Positions 50,135 through 59,906 of a stretch of 64,000 nt of DNA are shown piece by piece. A model generated the notes under the pieces. That model was given only the letters and a program-made list of their open reading frames with translations. It was not told where the DNA came from and made no database searches. Origin of the DNA: Lactobacillus huangpiensis (GTDB taxonomy: Bacteria; Bacillota; Bacilli; Lactobacillales; Lactobacillaceae); the NCBI RefSeq assembly GCF_019972815.1, contig NZ_BPPA01000006.1:124001-188000 (forward strand), read 5' to 3'. The position numbers and the translations under genes were made by a program. Position 1 is the stretch's first letter; each line of letters begins with the position of its first letter.

Positions 50135-50860
50135 CTATTTATTCAAATTAACAAATGTATTGAATTTCATATATTGATAATGAATTCGCATTGTAGAAAC
50201 TTCAAATGGAGTTCCATCATCCAAAAAGAAGATACCTTCCATTACTCCCACTGGTTCACTCTTTTTTAAATTAAGGCGAGATTGGTCTTCATCATTTGAA
50301 GGCTCAACCGTAATATTCAGAAACGCTTTGGTAACAACTTTATTTTGCGAATCTTCTAGGTAATTAAAAAGTGATTTTTTCAAGTGTTCAGGTTTTAACT
50401 CAGGAACAATTTTAATAGGCACATAGCCTGTTTCTATTAAAAATGGTTGTTCATCTAGAAAGCGCAGCCTTTTAAACTCATAAACAAAGTCATTTTCTTT
50501 AAGGAATAAGTCTTGTGCTATTCCTTTCGGAGTCTTGATTACGTTAAAAGAAAGCAATTTGATTCCCTGCTTTTTACCAGGAACCTTCAAACTATCAGTC
50601 AAACCTAGGTTAGACCCTTCATAACGAAACAAAGATTGATTTTTTAAATATAAAGGGTTAATAAATGTTCCGCTGCCTCTTTTTTTAAAGACAATACCTT
50701 GTTGAGAAAGCATCTCCATCGCCCTTTTCATTGAAGAACGACTTACTTGATAGTGTTCAGCTAGACTACGCTCGTCTGGAAGGCGCATCCCCTCATATTT
50801 GTTATCTAGAATATTTTGTTTGATATCACGCATCACAGTACGATAAACGAAATCTGCCAT
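50135..50860 (-). CDS. GntR/HutC family regulator with UTRA domain
   Basis: A 241-residue regulator with winged HTH (DERSLAEHYQVSRSSMKRAM, wing KKRGSGTFI) and a UTRA sensor domain (about 85-235). It follows the nucleoside hydrolase gene by 8 bp and so probably controls its own operon in response to a ribose- or nucleoside-derived ligand. The effector is inferred from context only. Confidence 0.88.
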   Translation of the reverse strand: MADFVYRTVMRDIKQNILDNKYEGMRLPDERSLAEHYQVSRSSMKRAMEMLSQQGIVFKKRGSGTFINPLYLKNQSLFRYEGSNLGLTDSLKVPGKKQGIKLLSFNVIKTPKGIAQDLFLKENDFVYEFKRLRFLDEQPFLIETGYVPIKIVPELKPEHLKKSLFNYLEDSQNKVVTKAFLNITVEPSNDEDQSRLNLKKSEPVGVMEGIFFLDDGTPFEVSTMRIHYQYMKFNTFVNLNK

Positions 50861-50868
50861 TATCTACC

Positions 50869-51792
50869 TCAATTATTTATATTCCTGATGGAAGAAACTA
50901 ACCATTCTGAAAATTGAACTCGGTCAACTTTTACACCAACTTGAACATTTGCCGGTTTATTAAAAAAGTTATTAAAATCAATCAGCGAAGCACCATAGGC
51001 ACTTGGACTTTTGGTATCTACTATGACATAAGCTGGCTTAAAAGCAAACATTTCGGGCTTTACCAACATACCAGCTGCCAGTGCATCGTAAACTTCACGG
51101 CCATTGGTTTCAGTATGATCATGTAAATTGCTCATAATATGATAGAGCATATCTCCCGTTCTGCCCGATTGCTTAATTTGATCCAAAACATCTGGGGTCA
51201 CATATGCTTGATGTCCTAATTCGAGTGGTGCTAATAAAATTTTTATGCCACTTGAAAAAACAATCTGTGCTGCTTCAGGATCGCCCGCAACATTATATTC
51301 TGCATAAGGCCCCCAATTGCCGCGACCAATTGCACCACCCATAATTACCAGTTGCTCAATTTTAGGCAAATCTTCTGGAAATTGTCTAAAGTAAAGCGCA
51401 AAATCTGTTGCTGGTCCAATTTGCATTAACGTTACTTTTTCAGCACTGCCAGCAACAACTTCATGAATTGCCTCTGCAGCTATACCTGGTTTTAATAAGT
51501 TGTGATTGGGCGCAGGAAAGTCAAATCCAGCCAGTCCACTCTTTCCGTGAACATCTGAGGCATCGATTTGATCTCGCAGTAAAGGTCTGACAGCACCACT
51601 TACAACGGGGACAGTGGTTTTTAAAAATGTTTCCAATTTTAAAGTATTGTCCAGAGTATTTTTCAATGGTACGTTGCCCCAAGTTGCTGCTATCAATTTA
51701 ACATCAAATTCAGGGGCAAATAAGGCAACGGTAATTGCAACAACGTCGTCAATTCCGGGATCTGTACTAATTATCAATGGTTTTTTTAACAT
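50869..51792 (-). CDS. Inosine-uridine nucleoside hydrolase family protein
   Basis: A 307-residue nucleosidase that releases the base from ribonucleosides to give ribose. The Ca2+-binding cluster is STDPGIDDVVA near the N-terminus, followed by TWGNVPLKNTLDN, DVHGKSGLAGF, MGGAIGRGNWGPYAEYNV and DPEAAQIV. It leads a two-gene operon with a GntR regulator, and rpiA lies just upstream on the same strand. Base preference cannot be told from the sequence. Confidence 0.92.
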   Translation of the reverse strand: MLKKPLIISTDPGIDDVVAITVALFAPEFDVKLIAATWGNVPLKNTLDNTLKLETFLKTTVPVVSGAVRPLLRDQIDASDVHGKSGLAGFDFPAPNHNLLKPGIAAEAIHEVVAGSAEKVTLMQIGPATDFALYFRQFPEDLPKIEQLVIMGGAIGRGNWGPYAEYNVAGDPEAAQIVFSSGIKILLAPLELGHQAYVTPDVLDQIKQSGRTGDMLYHIMSNLHDHTETNGREVYDALAAGMLVKPEMFAFKPAYVIVDTKSPSAYGASLIDFNNFFNKPANVQVGVKVDRVQFSEWLVSSIRNINN

Positions 51793-51877
51793 AAGTATCC
51801 TCTTTTTAAAAATGGTTATAAAACAATAATACCAAATTTAGCTACTCGTTGCTGTAAAAATAAAAAGAGCTGGCATT

Positions 51878-51920
51878 GAAATAAGCCCCGAAAGTTAGAA
51901 AACTATTTGGGACTTATTTC
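51878..51920 (-). terminator. Hairpin between rpiA and nucleoside hydrolase
   Basis: Arms GAAATAAG and CTTATTTC extended by partly paired C and G triplets enclose about 20 nt. No strong T-run follows directly, so it may terminate rpiA weakly or serve another role. Confidence 0.4.
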
Positions 51921-51952
51921 ACTCATAGTTATGTTTCAAGCTAACTTAAAAG

Positions 51953-52645
51953 CTACTTTTTTCGATCTTCGATCTTGCCATTAGAATGTGCAATAAATGC
52001 CTCATCGCACATCCCAAGAAAAAGCCCATGTTCTACCACGCCTACGGTATGATCCAAATAATCAGCTAAACCATTGGGAACTGGAATAGGATCAATATTC
52101 AAATCGATAATAAAATTGCCATAATGAGTTACAAAGCGTTCATTTCCTGACATGCGCCACTGCGGATTTAAGCCTTCGGATTGAAAAAGTTTAAAATTTT
52201 GTTCACACGAAACAGGTAAAACCTCAACAGGCAAAGCAAAGCCGCATAAACGCTCAACTACTTTAGATTCGTCTACAATCCAAATTATTTTGCGAGAATT
52301 TATTGCAACATTTTTTTCCATTGTCAAAGCGCCACCGCCGCCCTTAATACCATCAAAGTTAGCTGCTAACCTGTCTGCGCCATCGATAGTCAAATCAAGT
52401 TGATCTACTGCATTCAAGTCATCAACATGAAAACCGTAGCTTTCCATTTGCTTCTTGCTTCTGCTTGAAGTCGTTACCACAGCATCAAGGTCAAGTCCTT
52501 CTTCTTTTTTTCTTCTGCCTAATTCATCAATTAAAAATGCTACTGTTGAACCAGTGCCTACTCCCAGTTTCATTCCTGATTTGACTAATTCAGCAGCTTT
52601 TACGGCAGCCTGTTTTTTTAACTTATCCTGCTCTTCTTTATCCAT
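51953..52645 (-). CDS. rpiA: Ribose-5-phosphate isomerase A
   Basis: Interconverts ribose-5-phosphate and ribulose-5-phosphate. The 230-residue protein has GTGSTVAFLIDELG, the catalytic region DLTIDGADR and KGGGGAL, and the C-terminal DHTVGVVEHGLFLGMCDEA. It probably links ribose from the neighbouring nucleoside hydrolase to the phosphoketolase pathway. A kinase for ribose is not in the window. Confidence 0.94.
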   Translation of the reverse strand: MDKEEQDKLKKQAAVKAAELVKSGMKLGVGTGSTVAFLIDELGRRKKEEGLDLDAVVTTSSRSKKQMESYGFHVDDLNAVDQLDLTIDGADRLAANFDGIKGGGGALTMEKNVAINSRKIIWIVDESKVVERLCGFALPVEVLPVSCEQNFKLFQSEGLNPQWRMSGNERFVTHYGNFIIDLNIDPIPVPNGLADYLDHTVGVVEHGLFLGMCDEAFIAHSNGKIEDRKK

Positions 52646-52725
52646 AATTCATGCTTTCTAAAACTATATTATTAATTGTCAATTTAAATCAATTATAGCA
52701 AAAGTAAGATAAAAAGAAGATACAA

Positions 52726-52747
52726 AAAAGCAGTCAAAACTGCTTTT
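52726..52747 (-). terminator. Terminator of dps
   Basis: Stem AAAAGCAGT/ACTGCTTTT with a 4-nt loop, 14 bp after the dps stop; T-run on the minus strand. Confidence 0.85.
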
Positions 52748-52760
52748 ACACTTCACTTAA

Positions 52761-53231
52761 TTATTCTGGATCAATTTCAGGAGCCTTGTTAATTTCGCCT
52801 GACATCATCCAAATTCTCTTTTCTACATCAGTGTGGAAACCAGTTAACATATCATTAGTTGAATAGTCTCCTTCTTCATCACTGACTTTAATGCCTTCTT
52901 CATAGAGTTGATCAAGGTAATGGTAATCTTCAATAATTTTTGCATAACGTTCATCTATTGTTTCGTTCCAATTGCCCTTTTCATCAGGAATCTTAGTTTT
53001 AGCTGCTATTTCACCTAAGGTTGAAACTGGAGAACCATCAAGAGTAATTAAACGTTCAGAAACTTGATCCAGTTGGTCAGCTAATTCGTCCATTACCTTA
53101 TCTAAATATGGATGTAATTTCAAAAAACGATCACCACGCATGTACCAGTGATGTTGATGAACCACCATGTGTAGTTGAGTCAAATCAGCAACTAATTGGT
53201 TTAAAACTTCTTTAGTCTTTGGATATTTCAT
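52761..53231 (-). CDS. dps: Dps family DNA-protection ferritin
   Basis: A 156-residue mini-ferritin forming a dodecamer that oxidises iron with peroxide and shields DNA. The inter-subunit ferroxidase site is marked by HQHHWYMRG and HPYLDKVMDELADQLDQVSERL. GGAGG precedes the ATG. A cre-like AGTAAGCGCTATT (53282-53294) lies beside its -10 TATAAT (53278-53273, minus strand), hinting at carbon-source control. Confidence 0.93.
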   Translation of the reverse strand: MKYPKTKEVLNQLVADLTQLHMVVHQHHWYMRGDRFLKLHPYLDKVMDELADQLDQVSERLITLDGSPVSTLGEIAAKTKIPDEKGNWNETIDERYAKIIEDYHYLDQLYEEGIKVSDEEGDYSTNDMLTGFHTDVEKRIWMMSGEINKAPEIDPE

Positions 53232-53272
53232 ATAAAAGTGCCTCCAAAATCTATTAACATTGTTACACTTTT

Positions 53273-53294
53273 ATTATAGCCAGTAAGCGCTATT
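53273..53294 (-). promoter_or_regulatory. dps promoter -10 with cre-like element
   Basis: A perfect TATAAT (minus strand 53278-53273) is followed upstream by AGTAAGCGCTATT (plus 53282-53294), which keeps the AAGCGCT core of CcpA sites but differs at the ends. The same 13-mer occurs at the EIIB promoter. Confidence 0.4.
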
Positions 53295-53346
53295 AATACT
53301 AAAATATTGTTTAGCATTTTTTACTCCTACTATAATCTATAATAAA

Positions 53347-53373
53347 AAAATCTGCCTTTACCAGACAGATTTT
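53347..53373 (-). terminator. Terminator of the PTS EIIC gene
   Basis: Stem AAAATCTG/CAGATTTT around an 11-nt loop, just after the EIIC stop, with T-run on the minus strand. Confidence 0.7.
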
Positions 53374-53387
53374 AAATAATCTATTTT

Positions 53388-54752
53388 TTATGCAACATCT
53401 GGGGTTGCATTGTTCTTCTCTTTCTTTAGAGTGACATTGTCATAATGCTTAATAAACGGATACCAGATTAGAAATGCAACTATTGCACATATAATTGCGA
53501 GGATCCCTCCTTGCCAACTTGTCGTAGCTAAGTAGCCGCCAATACCAACTGGTGTTGGCCAAGGCTGTTGTACTCTAATGACCGGAACTATCCTTGCCGC
53601 AATAGCTAAATAAGCTACCAGACCGGAAGCCATTGGAGCACAAATAAACGGCACAAATAAGTCAATATTATACACAATTGGCAACCCGAACAGAATTGGT
53701 TCGTTTATATTGAAAATTGCTGGTACAATTTCAACTTTACCTAATTCTTTCAACTGTGTTGAACGTGCTCTTAATACCAGCCAGATAGCAACACCTAATG
53801 TGGCACCTGAACCACCAATTGTAACAAACGCATTTAAAATTTCACCAGCAAAAACATGGTGAGTACCTTGATTAACATTTGCCTGCATATTGGCTAAAAC
53901 TATTGGTGAATAAAAGGAGCTAATAATTGTTGCGCCATGAATTCCAAACCACCATAAAAAGTGAATTAAAAAGAGTATGATCAGGAATCCCCACCAAGTA
54001 TCTGCAATATTGCTGATGAAAGAAAACGGGATAAATAACACATTGAATAAATCAGTTCCTGCCAAAACTAAGGCCATATTAATTGCCGACATCACTACAG
54101 CAACACAAAAACCAGGTATCATGGCACTAAATGAGTTTGCCACTCCTGATGGGACTGAATCTGGCATTTTTATTTGCCAGTTGTGCTTAATTGTAAAGCG
54201 ATAAATCTGAACGGTTATCCACGCAACCACTAATCCAATAAAAATACCTACAGCACCTATACGATAAATACCGGTTAATGGAGCTGCTTGGTATCCGCCA
54301 GCAACCATTTTGTCTTTAGTAAATATGGTTATAAATTCTACTCTGCCATTTTTCCAAACTAATTCAGCTACGGTAATAAAGAACCCCATTAGGAACATCA
54401 TCAAGCCATCTATAGGTATCAAGTTTAAATGTTCTTCATCACGGTAAATTTTTGTATAAGAGTAAGCAAAAGTGCCAGAGAAAACTAGTGCGATGATTCC
54501 CATAGTAGCATTATAAACAGACTGAAACAGATTAGTAAGACGACCTATTGTTCCCGCATACCAAGTAGCAAACCCGGGAACGGGAATTGCTTGCGGCAAT
54601 ACAGTCAAAATTAAGAAAATGGACCCAATTATCGAAAATGAAATAACGCTATAACCCGCGTCCATAATCGACCTTACAAATCTTGTGGCAGCAAATTTAC
54701 CGGCCACTTCAGCAATTCGATCTTTTATTGGTTTTTGATTTGGTTCAGCCAT
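53388..54752 (-). CDS. celB: PTS lactose/cellobiose family EIIC
   Basis: Membrane channel of a beta-glucoside PTS, 454 residues with the start at 54752 (AGAGGAG upstream). It has about ten membrane segments, the FLIHFLWWFGIHGATI region and FNINEPILFGLPIVYN, both hallmarks of the Lac/CelB EIIC family. No EIIA or EIIB is fused or adjacent; matching EIIA and EIIB genes lie 4-5 kb away. A perfect cre lies upstream, and a 6-phospho-beta-glucosidase is divergently encoded close by, which supports cellobiose or a plant beta-glucoside as substrate. Confidence 0.92.
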   Translation of the reverse strand: MAEPNQKPIKDRIAEVAGKFAATRFVRSIMDAGYSVISFSIIGSIFLILTVLPQAIPVPGFATWYAGTIGRLTNLFQSVYNATMGIIALVFSGTFAYSYTKIYRDEEHLNLIPIDGLMMFLMGFFITVAELVWKNGRVEFITIFTKDKMVAGGYQAAPLTGIYRIGAVGIFIGLVVAWITVQIYRFTIKHNWQIKMPDSVPSGVANSFSAMIPGFCVAVVMSAINMALVLAGTDLFNVLFIPFSFISNIADTWWGFLIILFLIHFLWWFGIHGATIISSFYSPIVLANMQANVNQGTHHVFAGEILNAFVTIGGSGATLGVAIWLVLRARSTQLKELGKVEIVPAIFNINEPILFGLPIVYNIDLFVPFICAPMASGLVAYLAIAARIVPVIRVQQPWPTPVGIGGYLATTSWQGGILAIICAIVAFLIWYPFIKHYDNVTLKKEKNNATPDVA

Positions 54753-54805
54753 AAAATATACTCCTCTCAGATAGTAATACATAATTAACTACTATTAATA
54801 AATAT

Positions 54806-54819
54806 TGTAAGCGTATTCA
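54806..54819. promoter_or_regulatory. cre site (CcpA) upstream of the EIIC gene
   Basis: TGTAAGCGTATTCA matches the consensus TGNAARCGNWWNCA at every fixed position. It is 54 bp before the EIIC start, so catabolite repression of this PTS is expected. Confidence 0.8.
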
Positions 54820-54831
54820 AATAAAATGCAA

Positions 54832-55332
54832 CTATTTGTCATTTATTACAGTTTCGATTGCATTTAAATATTTATCTTTTCCAATAATAATGTTATGTAT
54901 TCTACGTTCACAGAAATAAGCTAACAAAATGCCAGCTAATAAAATAGCAATCATAAAATAACTTGAACTTGTACTGGTTATAAAAGGGAAGATTTGCAAT
55001 TTAAAAGGTAAAAACAGACAAACGATCAGAAAAGTATTAGCAACAATTTGTATCCAAAAATAAATTCTTGTAATTGGTACATCACTCTTGTGGTTGTACA
55101 TTTTTGTTAACTGTTCTATAGCAGCAATGCTGGAGAATAGAGTTAGTATACCAGATAAAATTATCCCTAAGAGTTTTTTATATTGAACTAAAATTAACAG
55201 CCAAAAAAGGTTAGCAAACCAAAAAATGACAACACAATAACGGACCATTAGATAACGGCTAAAATAAAGATATTTGATCTTATCATTATGCTTTTTACGT
55301 TCAACTTTATTTTTCTCTGAAGAACTATTCAT
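54832..55332 (-). CDS. Hypothetical four-helix membrane protein next to cellobiose PTS
   Basis: A 166-residue protein not recognised. It has a charged N-terminus (SSEKNKVERKKHNDK), then four hydrophobic segments (about 30-50, 55-75, 95-115, 125-145), and a short cytoplasmic tail. AGGAATG precedes the start at 55332; an alternative ATG lies four codons earlier. It sits between the EIIC gene and the divergent phospho-beta-glucosidase gene, so it may be an accessory part of the system, but the cre between it and EIIC suggests separate transcription. Confidence 0.7.
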   Translation of the reverse strand: MNSSSEKNKVERKKHNDKIKYLYFSRYLMVRYCVVIFWFANLFWLLILVQYKKLLGIILSGILTLFSSIAAIEQLTKMYNHKSDVPITRIYFWIQIVANTFLIVCLFLPFKLQIFPFITSTSSSYFMIAILLAGILLAYFCERRIHNIIIGKDKYLNAIETVINDK

Positions 55333-55410
55333 TTTAAGCTTCATTCCTTTACTATATTATATTAACAAGTATAGTCTAAATTACTCAAATAATGATAATA
55401 ATTGTACGCC

Positions 55411-56929
<1,519 letters not shown>

Positions 56930-56977
56930 CCTCGTAACTTTAAAAAATTGGCATTTTTTAAAAAAAGTAAATTTAAT

Positions 56978-57008
56978 ACACGGCACTTGTATAAGTGCCG
57001 TGTTTTTC
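56978..57008 (+). terminator. Terminator of bglA
   Basis: An 11-bp GC-rich stem (ACACGGCACTT and complement), 4-nt loop and T5, about 50 bp after the stop. Confidence 0.92.
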
Positions 57009-57092
57009 TTATTCAAATATTAAAAACATGCTTAAAAAGCCGATACACTTTTTCTAAATTCAAGTGATAAAGTTATTTCTAATCTTTAACAC

Positions 57093-57138
57093 AAAAAAGG
57101 CTCTAAGCTCTTTTTTAATTAGCTTAAAGCCTTTTTTT
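57093..57138 (-). terminator. Terminator of the aldo/keto reductase gene
   Basis: Long stem of AAAAAAGGCT and TAAGCT with complements, T-run on the minus strand, 7 bp after the reductase stop. Confidence 0.85.
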
Positions 57139-57144
57139 TGTTTT

Positions 57145-58086
57145 TTAGAAGTTGCTAAATAACTGATCTATTTGCTGATATTCATCTGTCGTCAAATTAA
57201 CATGCAAAGCAGCTGCATTGCTTTTAACTTGATCAGCGTTACGAGCACCAGGAATTACAACACTAATTGCTGGATTTGCCATATACCAAGCTAATACGGT
57301 TTGTGTAACCGTTGCTTGATGATCAGCAGCAATTTTTCGTATTCCATCAATCCCTTTCATAGCATCTTCATACTGCTCTTCACTGAAATCTCCCAATAAT
57401 TGTCCACCATCACTATTTTTAAACTTTTCCCAGTCTTTTAGATAGTATTTTCCTGTTAAAAGTCCTGATGCTAATGGGAAGAAAGGTACAAAGGAAATAT
57501 TATTTTCCTGTAAGTACTTTAATTCCTCTTTAACTGGAGCTTGGTGAACTAGGCTGAACTGGTCTTCAACAATATCAACTTTGCCATTTTTATTTGCTTC
57601 TTTAATCTGATCTAAAGAAAAATTGGAAACGCCGATTGCTCTTATTTTGCCTGCTTTTCGTATTTCATCTAAAGTTTCAATTACTTCATCTTTTGGCGTA
57701 TCCTTGTCTGGAAAATGAATATAAAAAATATCAATATAATCAGTTTTCAACCTTAACAAGGCTTCATCGACTGCTTTTTTAATAAATTCAGGACTATTAT
57801 TGATAGCCATATCATGAGACTTATCTTGGGCAGCCTTAGTAGCAATTATTACTTTTGAACGATCATAGTCTTGCAGCACATCACCAATAATTTCTTCAGA
57901 TCTTCCAAGACCATATACATAAGCTGTATCAAAAAAATTAATTCCTTGTTTTAAAGCTTCTCTTAAAAGATCATAGCCATCTTGTTCATCTAAATTCTGA
58001 AATAAGTTATGTCCACCAACTTTGTTAGTTCCTAAACCTAACGGAGTAGTATAAACGTCACTTTTACCAATTTTTATTTGTTTCAT
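57145..58086 (-). CDS. Aldo/keto reductase
   Basis: A 313-residue AKR of the YajO/voltage-channel-beta-like group. The tetrad is Asp and Tyr in FFDTAYVYGLGRSEE, Lys in IATKAAQD and His in IFYIHFPD; VVIPGARNADQVKSNA forms the cofactor loop. It is monocistronic and lies between bglA and the PTS EIIA gene. It is not a close paralogue of the reductase at 23-24 kb. Substrate unknown. Confidence 0.9.
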   Translation of the reverse strand: MKQIKIGKSDVYTTPLGLGTNKVGGHNLFQNLDEQDGYDLLREALKQGINFFDTAYVYGLGRSEEIIGDVLQDYDRSKVIIATKAAQDKSHDMAINNSPEFIKKAVDEALLRLKTDYIDIFYIHFPDKDTPKDEVIETLDEIRKAGKIRAIGVSNFSLDQIKEANKNGKVDIVEDQFSLVHQAPVKEELKYLQENNISFVPFFPLASGLLTGKYYLKDWEKFKNSDGGQLLGDFSEEQYEDAMKGIDGIRKIAADHQATVTQTVLAWYMANPAISVVIPGARNADQVKSNAAALHVNLTTDEYQQIDQLFSNF

Positions 58087-58278
58087 GTTGATTCTCTCCT
58101 AAATAAATGACTTGAGAGGCTCAAGGCAATAGCTTTGGAATTTATACATATAAGAAAAAAGCAGACCATATTTCATTAAAGCTAAATCAATTATGACAAT
58201 TCAATGTTTTTAGCTATGGAATTTATAAAAAATCACCAATATTAAACTGATTGAGATACCACAGTCATTAGTTTTTAA

Positions 58279-58653
58279 TTACTTATTCTCAGTTTCTTTC
58301 TTTAACGCATCTGCTTTAAAAAGTTTTTCATAGAGATCTACCATTTCTCCAGCCAAATCCCTAAAGGTTATTGCATTCATCAAATGATCTTGTGAATGGA
58401 CTACCAGAAGGGTAACCTTTGTATGATCTCCTTGAGCTTCTTTTGTTAACATCCCTGTTTGAGAATTATGTGCTTCGTTCAAAGATTGATCCGATTCTTT
58501 CAATTTAGCACGTGCACCTGCAATGTCACCCTTTTTCGCGAGACGAATAGCTTCAAATGCAAGGCTTTTAGCGTTACCACCATTGGCAATAAGTCCCATG
58601 GCTGCTTCTAAAGTTTCTTGTTCTTTTTGTTCAGGTGTTTCCTTTTCAGACAT
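58279..58653 (-). CDS. PTS lactose/cellobiose family EIIA
   Basis: A 124-residue helical EIIA that passes phosphate from HPr to EIIB. The phosphorylated histidine is in LLVVHSQDHLM (His86), and the QTGMLTKEAQGD segment is typical. It lies 10 bp after the EIIB gene. Because EIIC and the glucosidase are 4-5 kb away and no other EIIC of this family is in view, this pair probably serves that EIIC. Confidence 0.92.
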   Translation of the reverse strand: MSEKETPEQKEQETLEAAMGLIANGGNAKSLAFEAIRLAKKGDIAGARAKLKESDQSLNEAHNSQTGMLTKEAQGDHTKVTLLVVHSQDHLMNAITFRDLAGEMVDLYEKLFKADALKKETENK

Positions 58654-58663
58654 CGTAATCCCC

Positions 58664-58999
58664 TTATCCGTTAATTAAGTCTTCTGCTTGTTGTAAAACC
58701 TTTTTACCATCCATCATGCCATAAGCACGCATATCAATAACTCCAAGAGGAATGTCCTTACCTTCTTTTCCTTGACCTTGGACTTTATTCTTAAAGTCAT
58801 CTTCCATATAACGAATTTGAGGTCCAAGCAACACACAGTCGGGATGATCTTGTTCAATGTATTGTGAAGCTTCTGAAGCTGGACACGCAAAAATATGTGC
58901 GTCAATACCCTGATCCTTCGCAGCTTGCTGCATCTTAGTAACTAACAAAGATGTACTCATTCCAGCACTGCAGTTAAGCATAATAGTTTGTTCTGCCAT
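58664..58999 (-). CDS. PTS lactose/cellobiose family EIIB
   Basis: A 111-residue EIIB with the phosphocysteine at Cys10 in MLNCSAGMSTSLLV and the LLGPQIRYM segment. AGGAGG precedes the ATG. Together with EIIA it forms a two-gene operon with a cre-like element near its promoter. Confidence 0.92.
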   Translation of the reverse strand: MAEQTIMLNCSAGMSTSLLVTKMQQAAKDQGIDAHIFACPASEASQYIEQDHPDCVLLGPQIRYMEDDFKNKVQGQGKEGKDIPLGVIDMRAYGMMDGKKVLQQAEDLING

Positions 59000-59044
59000 A
59001 ATAATACTTTCCTCCTAAAATGTATCCTAATATTAATATCTTCT

Positions 59045-59073
59045 ATTATAGCACGTTTAAAATAGCGCTTACT
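59045..59073 (-). promoter_or_regulatory. Promoter and cre-like element of the EIIB-EIIA operon
   Basis: A perfect TATAAT (59050-59045, minus) lacks a good -35; the -35 area carries AGTAAGCGCTATT (59073-59061, minus), a cre-like 13-mer that recurs at the dps promoter. Confidence 0.45.
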
Positions 59074-59141
59074 AATATATCCATTAATTTTTACATTATT
59101 CGAAATTTATAATTACATCTAATTTTTTCTAATTAAAAATA

Positions 59142-59182
59142 AATATTCGTGGTTATGCACTACTTTGCTTACCACGAATATT
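59142..59182 (-). terminator. Inverted repeat after the small membrane protein gene
   Basis: A perfect 12-bp stem (AATATTCGTGGT and complement) with a 17-nt loop, followed on the minus strand by a T-rich tract. It likely terminates the small gene upstream. Confidence 0.65.
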
Positions 59183-59254
59183 AATATAATATAGTCTAAA
59201 TGTACCTTTTAAAAATTTACATAATAATTTGCCTATGGTCTTTTAAAAAATCAA

Positions 59255-59482
59255 TTAAAATCGTCTAAAAGTCATAACAATTCCAGCAATACCAATAATT
59301 AGCAAAGCCAAACCAATAATTAAAGATGTCCACATTGCAAGTGGCATAAATCCATTATTGGTACCTTTATGCAAAATTCCACGGATATAAACGACACTAT
59401 TAACTATTTGATAAGACCCTAAGGCCATCATAATCACAGCAACGATCATTAAAAAAGCTGCACTTGTTAAAAAGTTTGTCAT
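59255..59482 (-). CDS. Small two-helix membrane protein, GTNNGF family copy A
   Basis: A 75-residue hydrophobic protein with two membrane helices (about 8-30 and 47-70) joined by a loop containing KGTNNGFMPLAMW. GAGGGTG lies at good distance before the ATG, so it is probably translated. A neighbouring gene encodes a paralogue with the same loop. No known family is recognised. The position after a mannose-family PTS operon suggests an accessory role, which is a guess. Confidence 0.75.
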   Translation of the reverse strand: MTNFLTSAAFLMIVAVIMMALGSYQIVNSVVYIRGILHKGTNNGFMPLAMWTSLIIGLALLIIGIAGIVMTFRRF

Positions 59483-59584
59483 TTTAACACCCTCTTTTAA
59501 ATTAACTTACTATATTATAAATCAATTTTACCACCTTTTGAAATTAAGGTGCGGAAAATTTATCATATTTTTTTAACTTTAAAT

Positions 59585-59803
59585 TTAAAAATGATAAAAC
59601 ACACAAATAAATCCGCCAACTAATAGTATTATCCCAAAAATGAAAGCAAAAATAATTGCAAAAAGCGAGAACCCATTATTTGTACCATTCTGCAAAATTT
59701 TCTTAGCATATTTGTAACTGCTAATTATTTCAAAGACAGCCAATACAATTAAAACTATGCCTATTATTTTCTGAAATACTATACCATTGAAAAAGCTTCT
59801 CAT
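59585..59803 (-). CDS. Small two-helix membrane protein, GTNNGF family copy B
   Basis: A 72-residue paralogue of the next gene downstream: two membrane helices (about 8-28 and 46-68), with the linker NGTNNGFSLFAIIF. AAGGCGG precedes the ATG. The two copies share length, topology and the central motif but differ elsewhere, so the duplication is not recent. Function unknown. Confidence 0.75.
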   Translation of the reverse strand: MRSFFNGIVFQKIIGIVLIVLAVFEIISSYKYAKKILQNGTNNGFSLFAIIFAFIFGIILLVGGFICVFYHF

Positions 59804-59871
59804 TACAACCGCCTTCTTCGATATTAAAAAAGCCCTTTCATTTTAGTTTTTCCTATTATAAGTCTTTTAAT

Positions 59872-59899
59872 AAAAAAAGTATAGCATCTCTGCTATACT
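59872..59899 (-). terminator. Terminator of the mannose-family PTS/SIS operon
   Basis: Stem AGTATAGC/GCTATACT with a 6-nt loop and T-run on the minus strand, 8 bp after the EIIA stop. It separates the operon from the small membrane protein genes. Confidence 0.88.
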
Positions 59900-59906
59900 C
59901 TTTTAT

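Noticed and set aside
51878-51920. Riboswitch in the nucleoside hydrolase leader
   Set aside because: It is a simple long-loop hairpin with no conserved purine or other aptamer core; a weak terminator is more likely.
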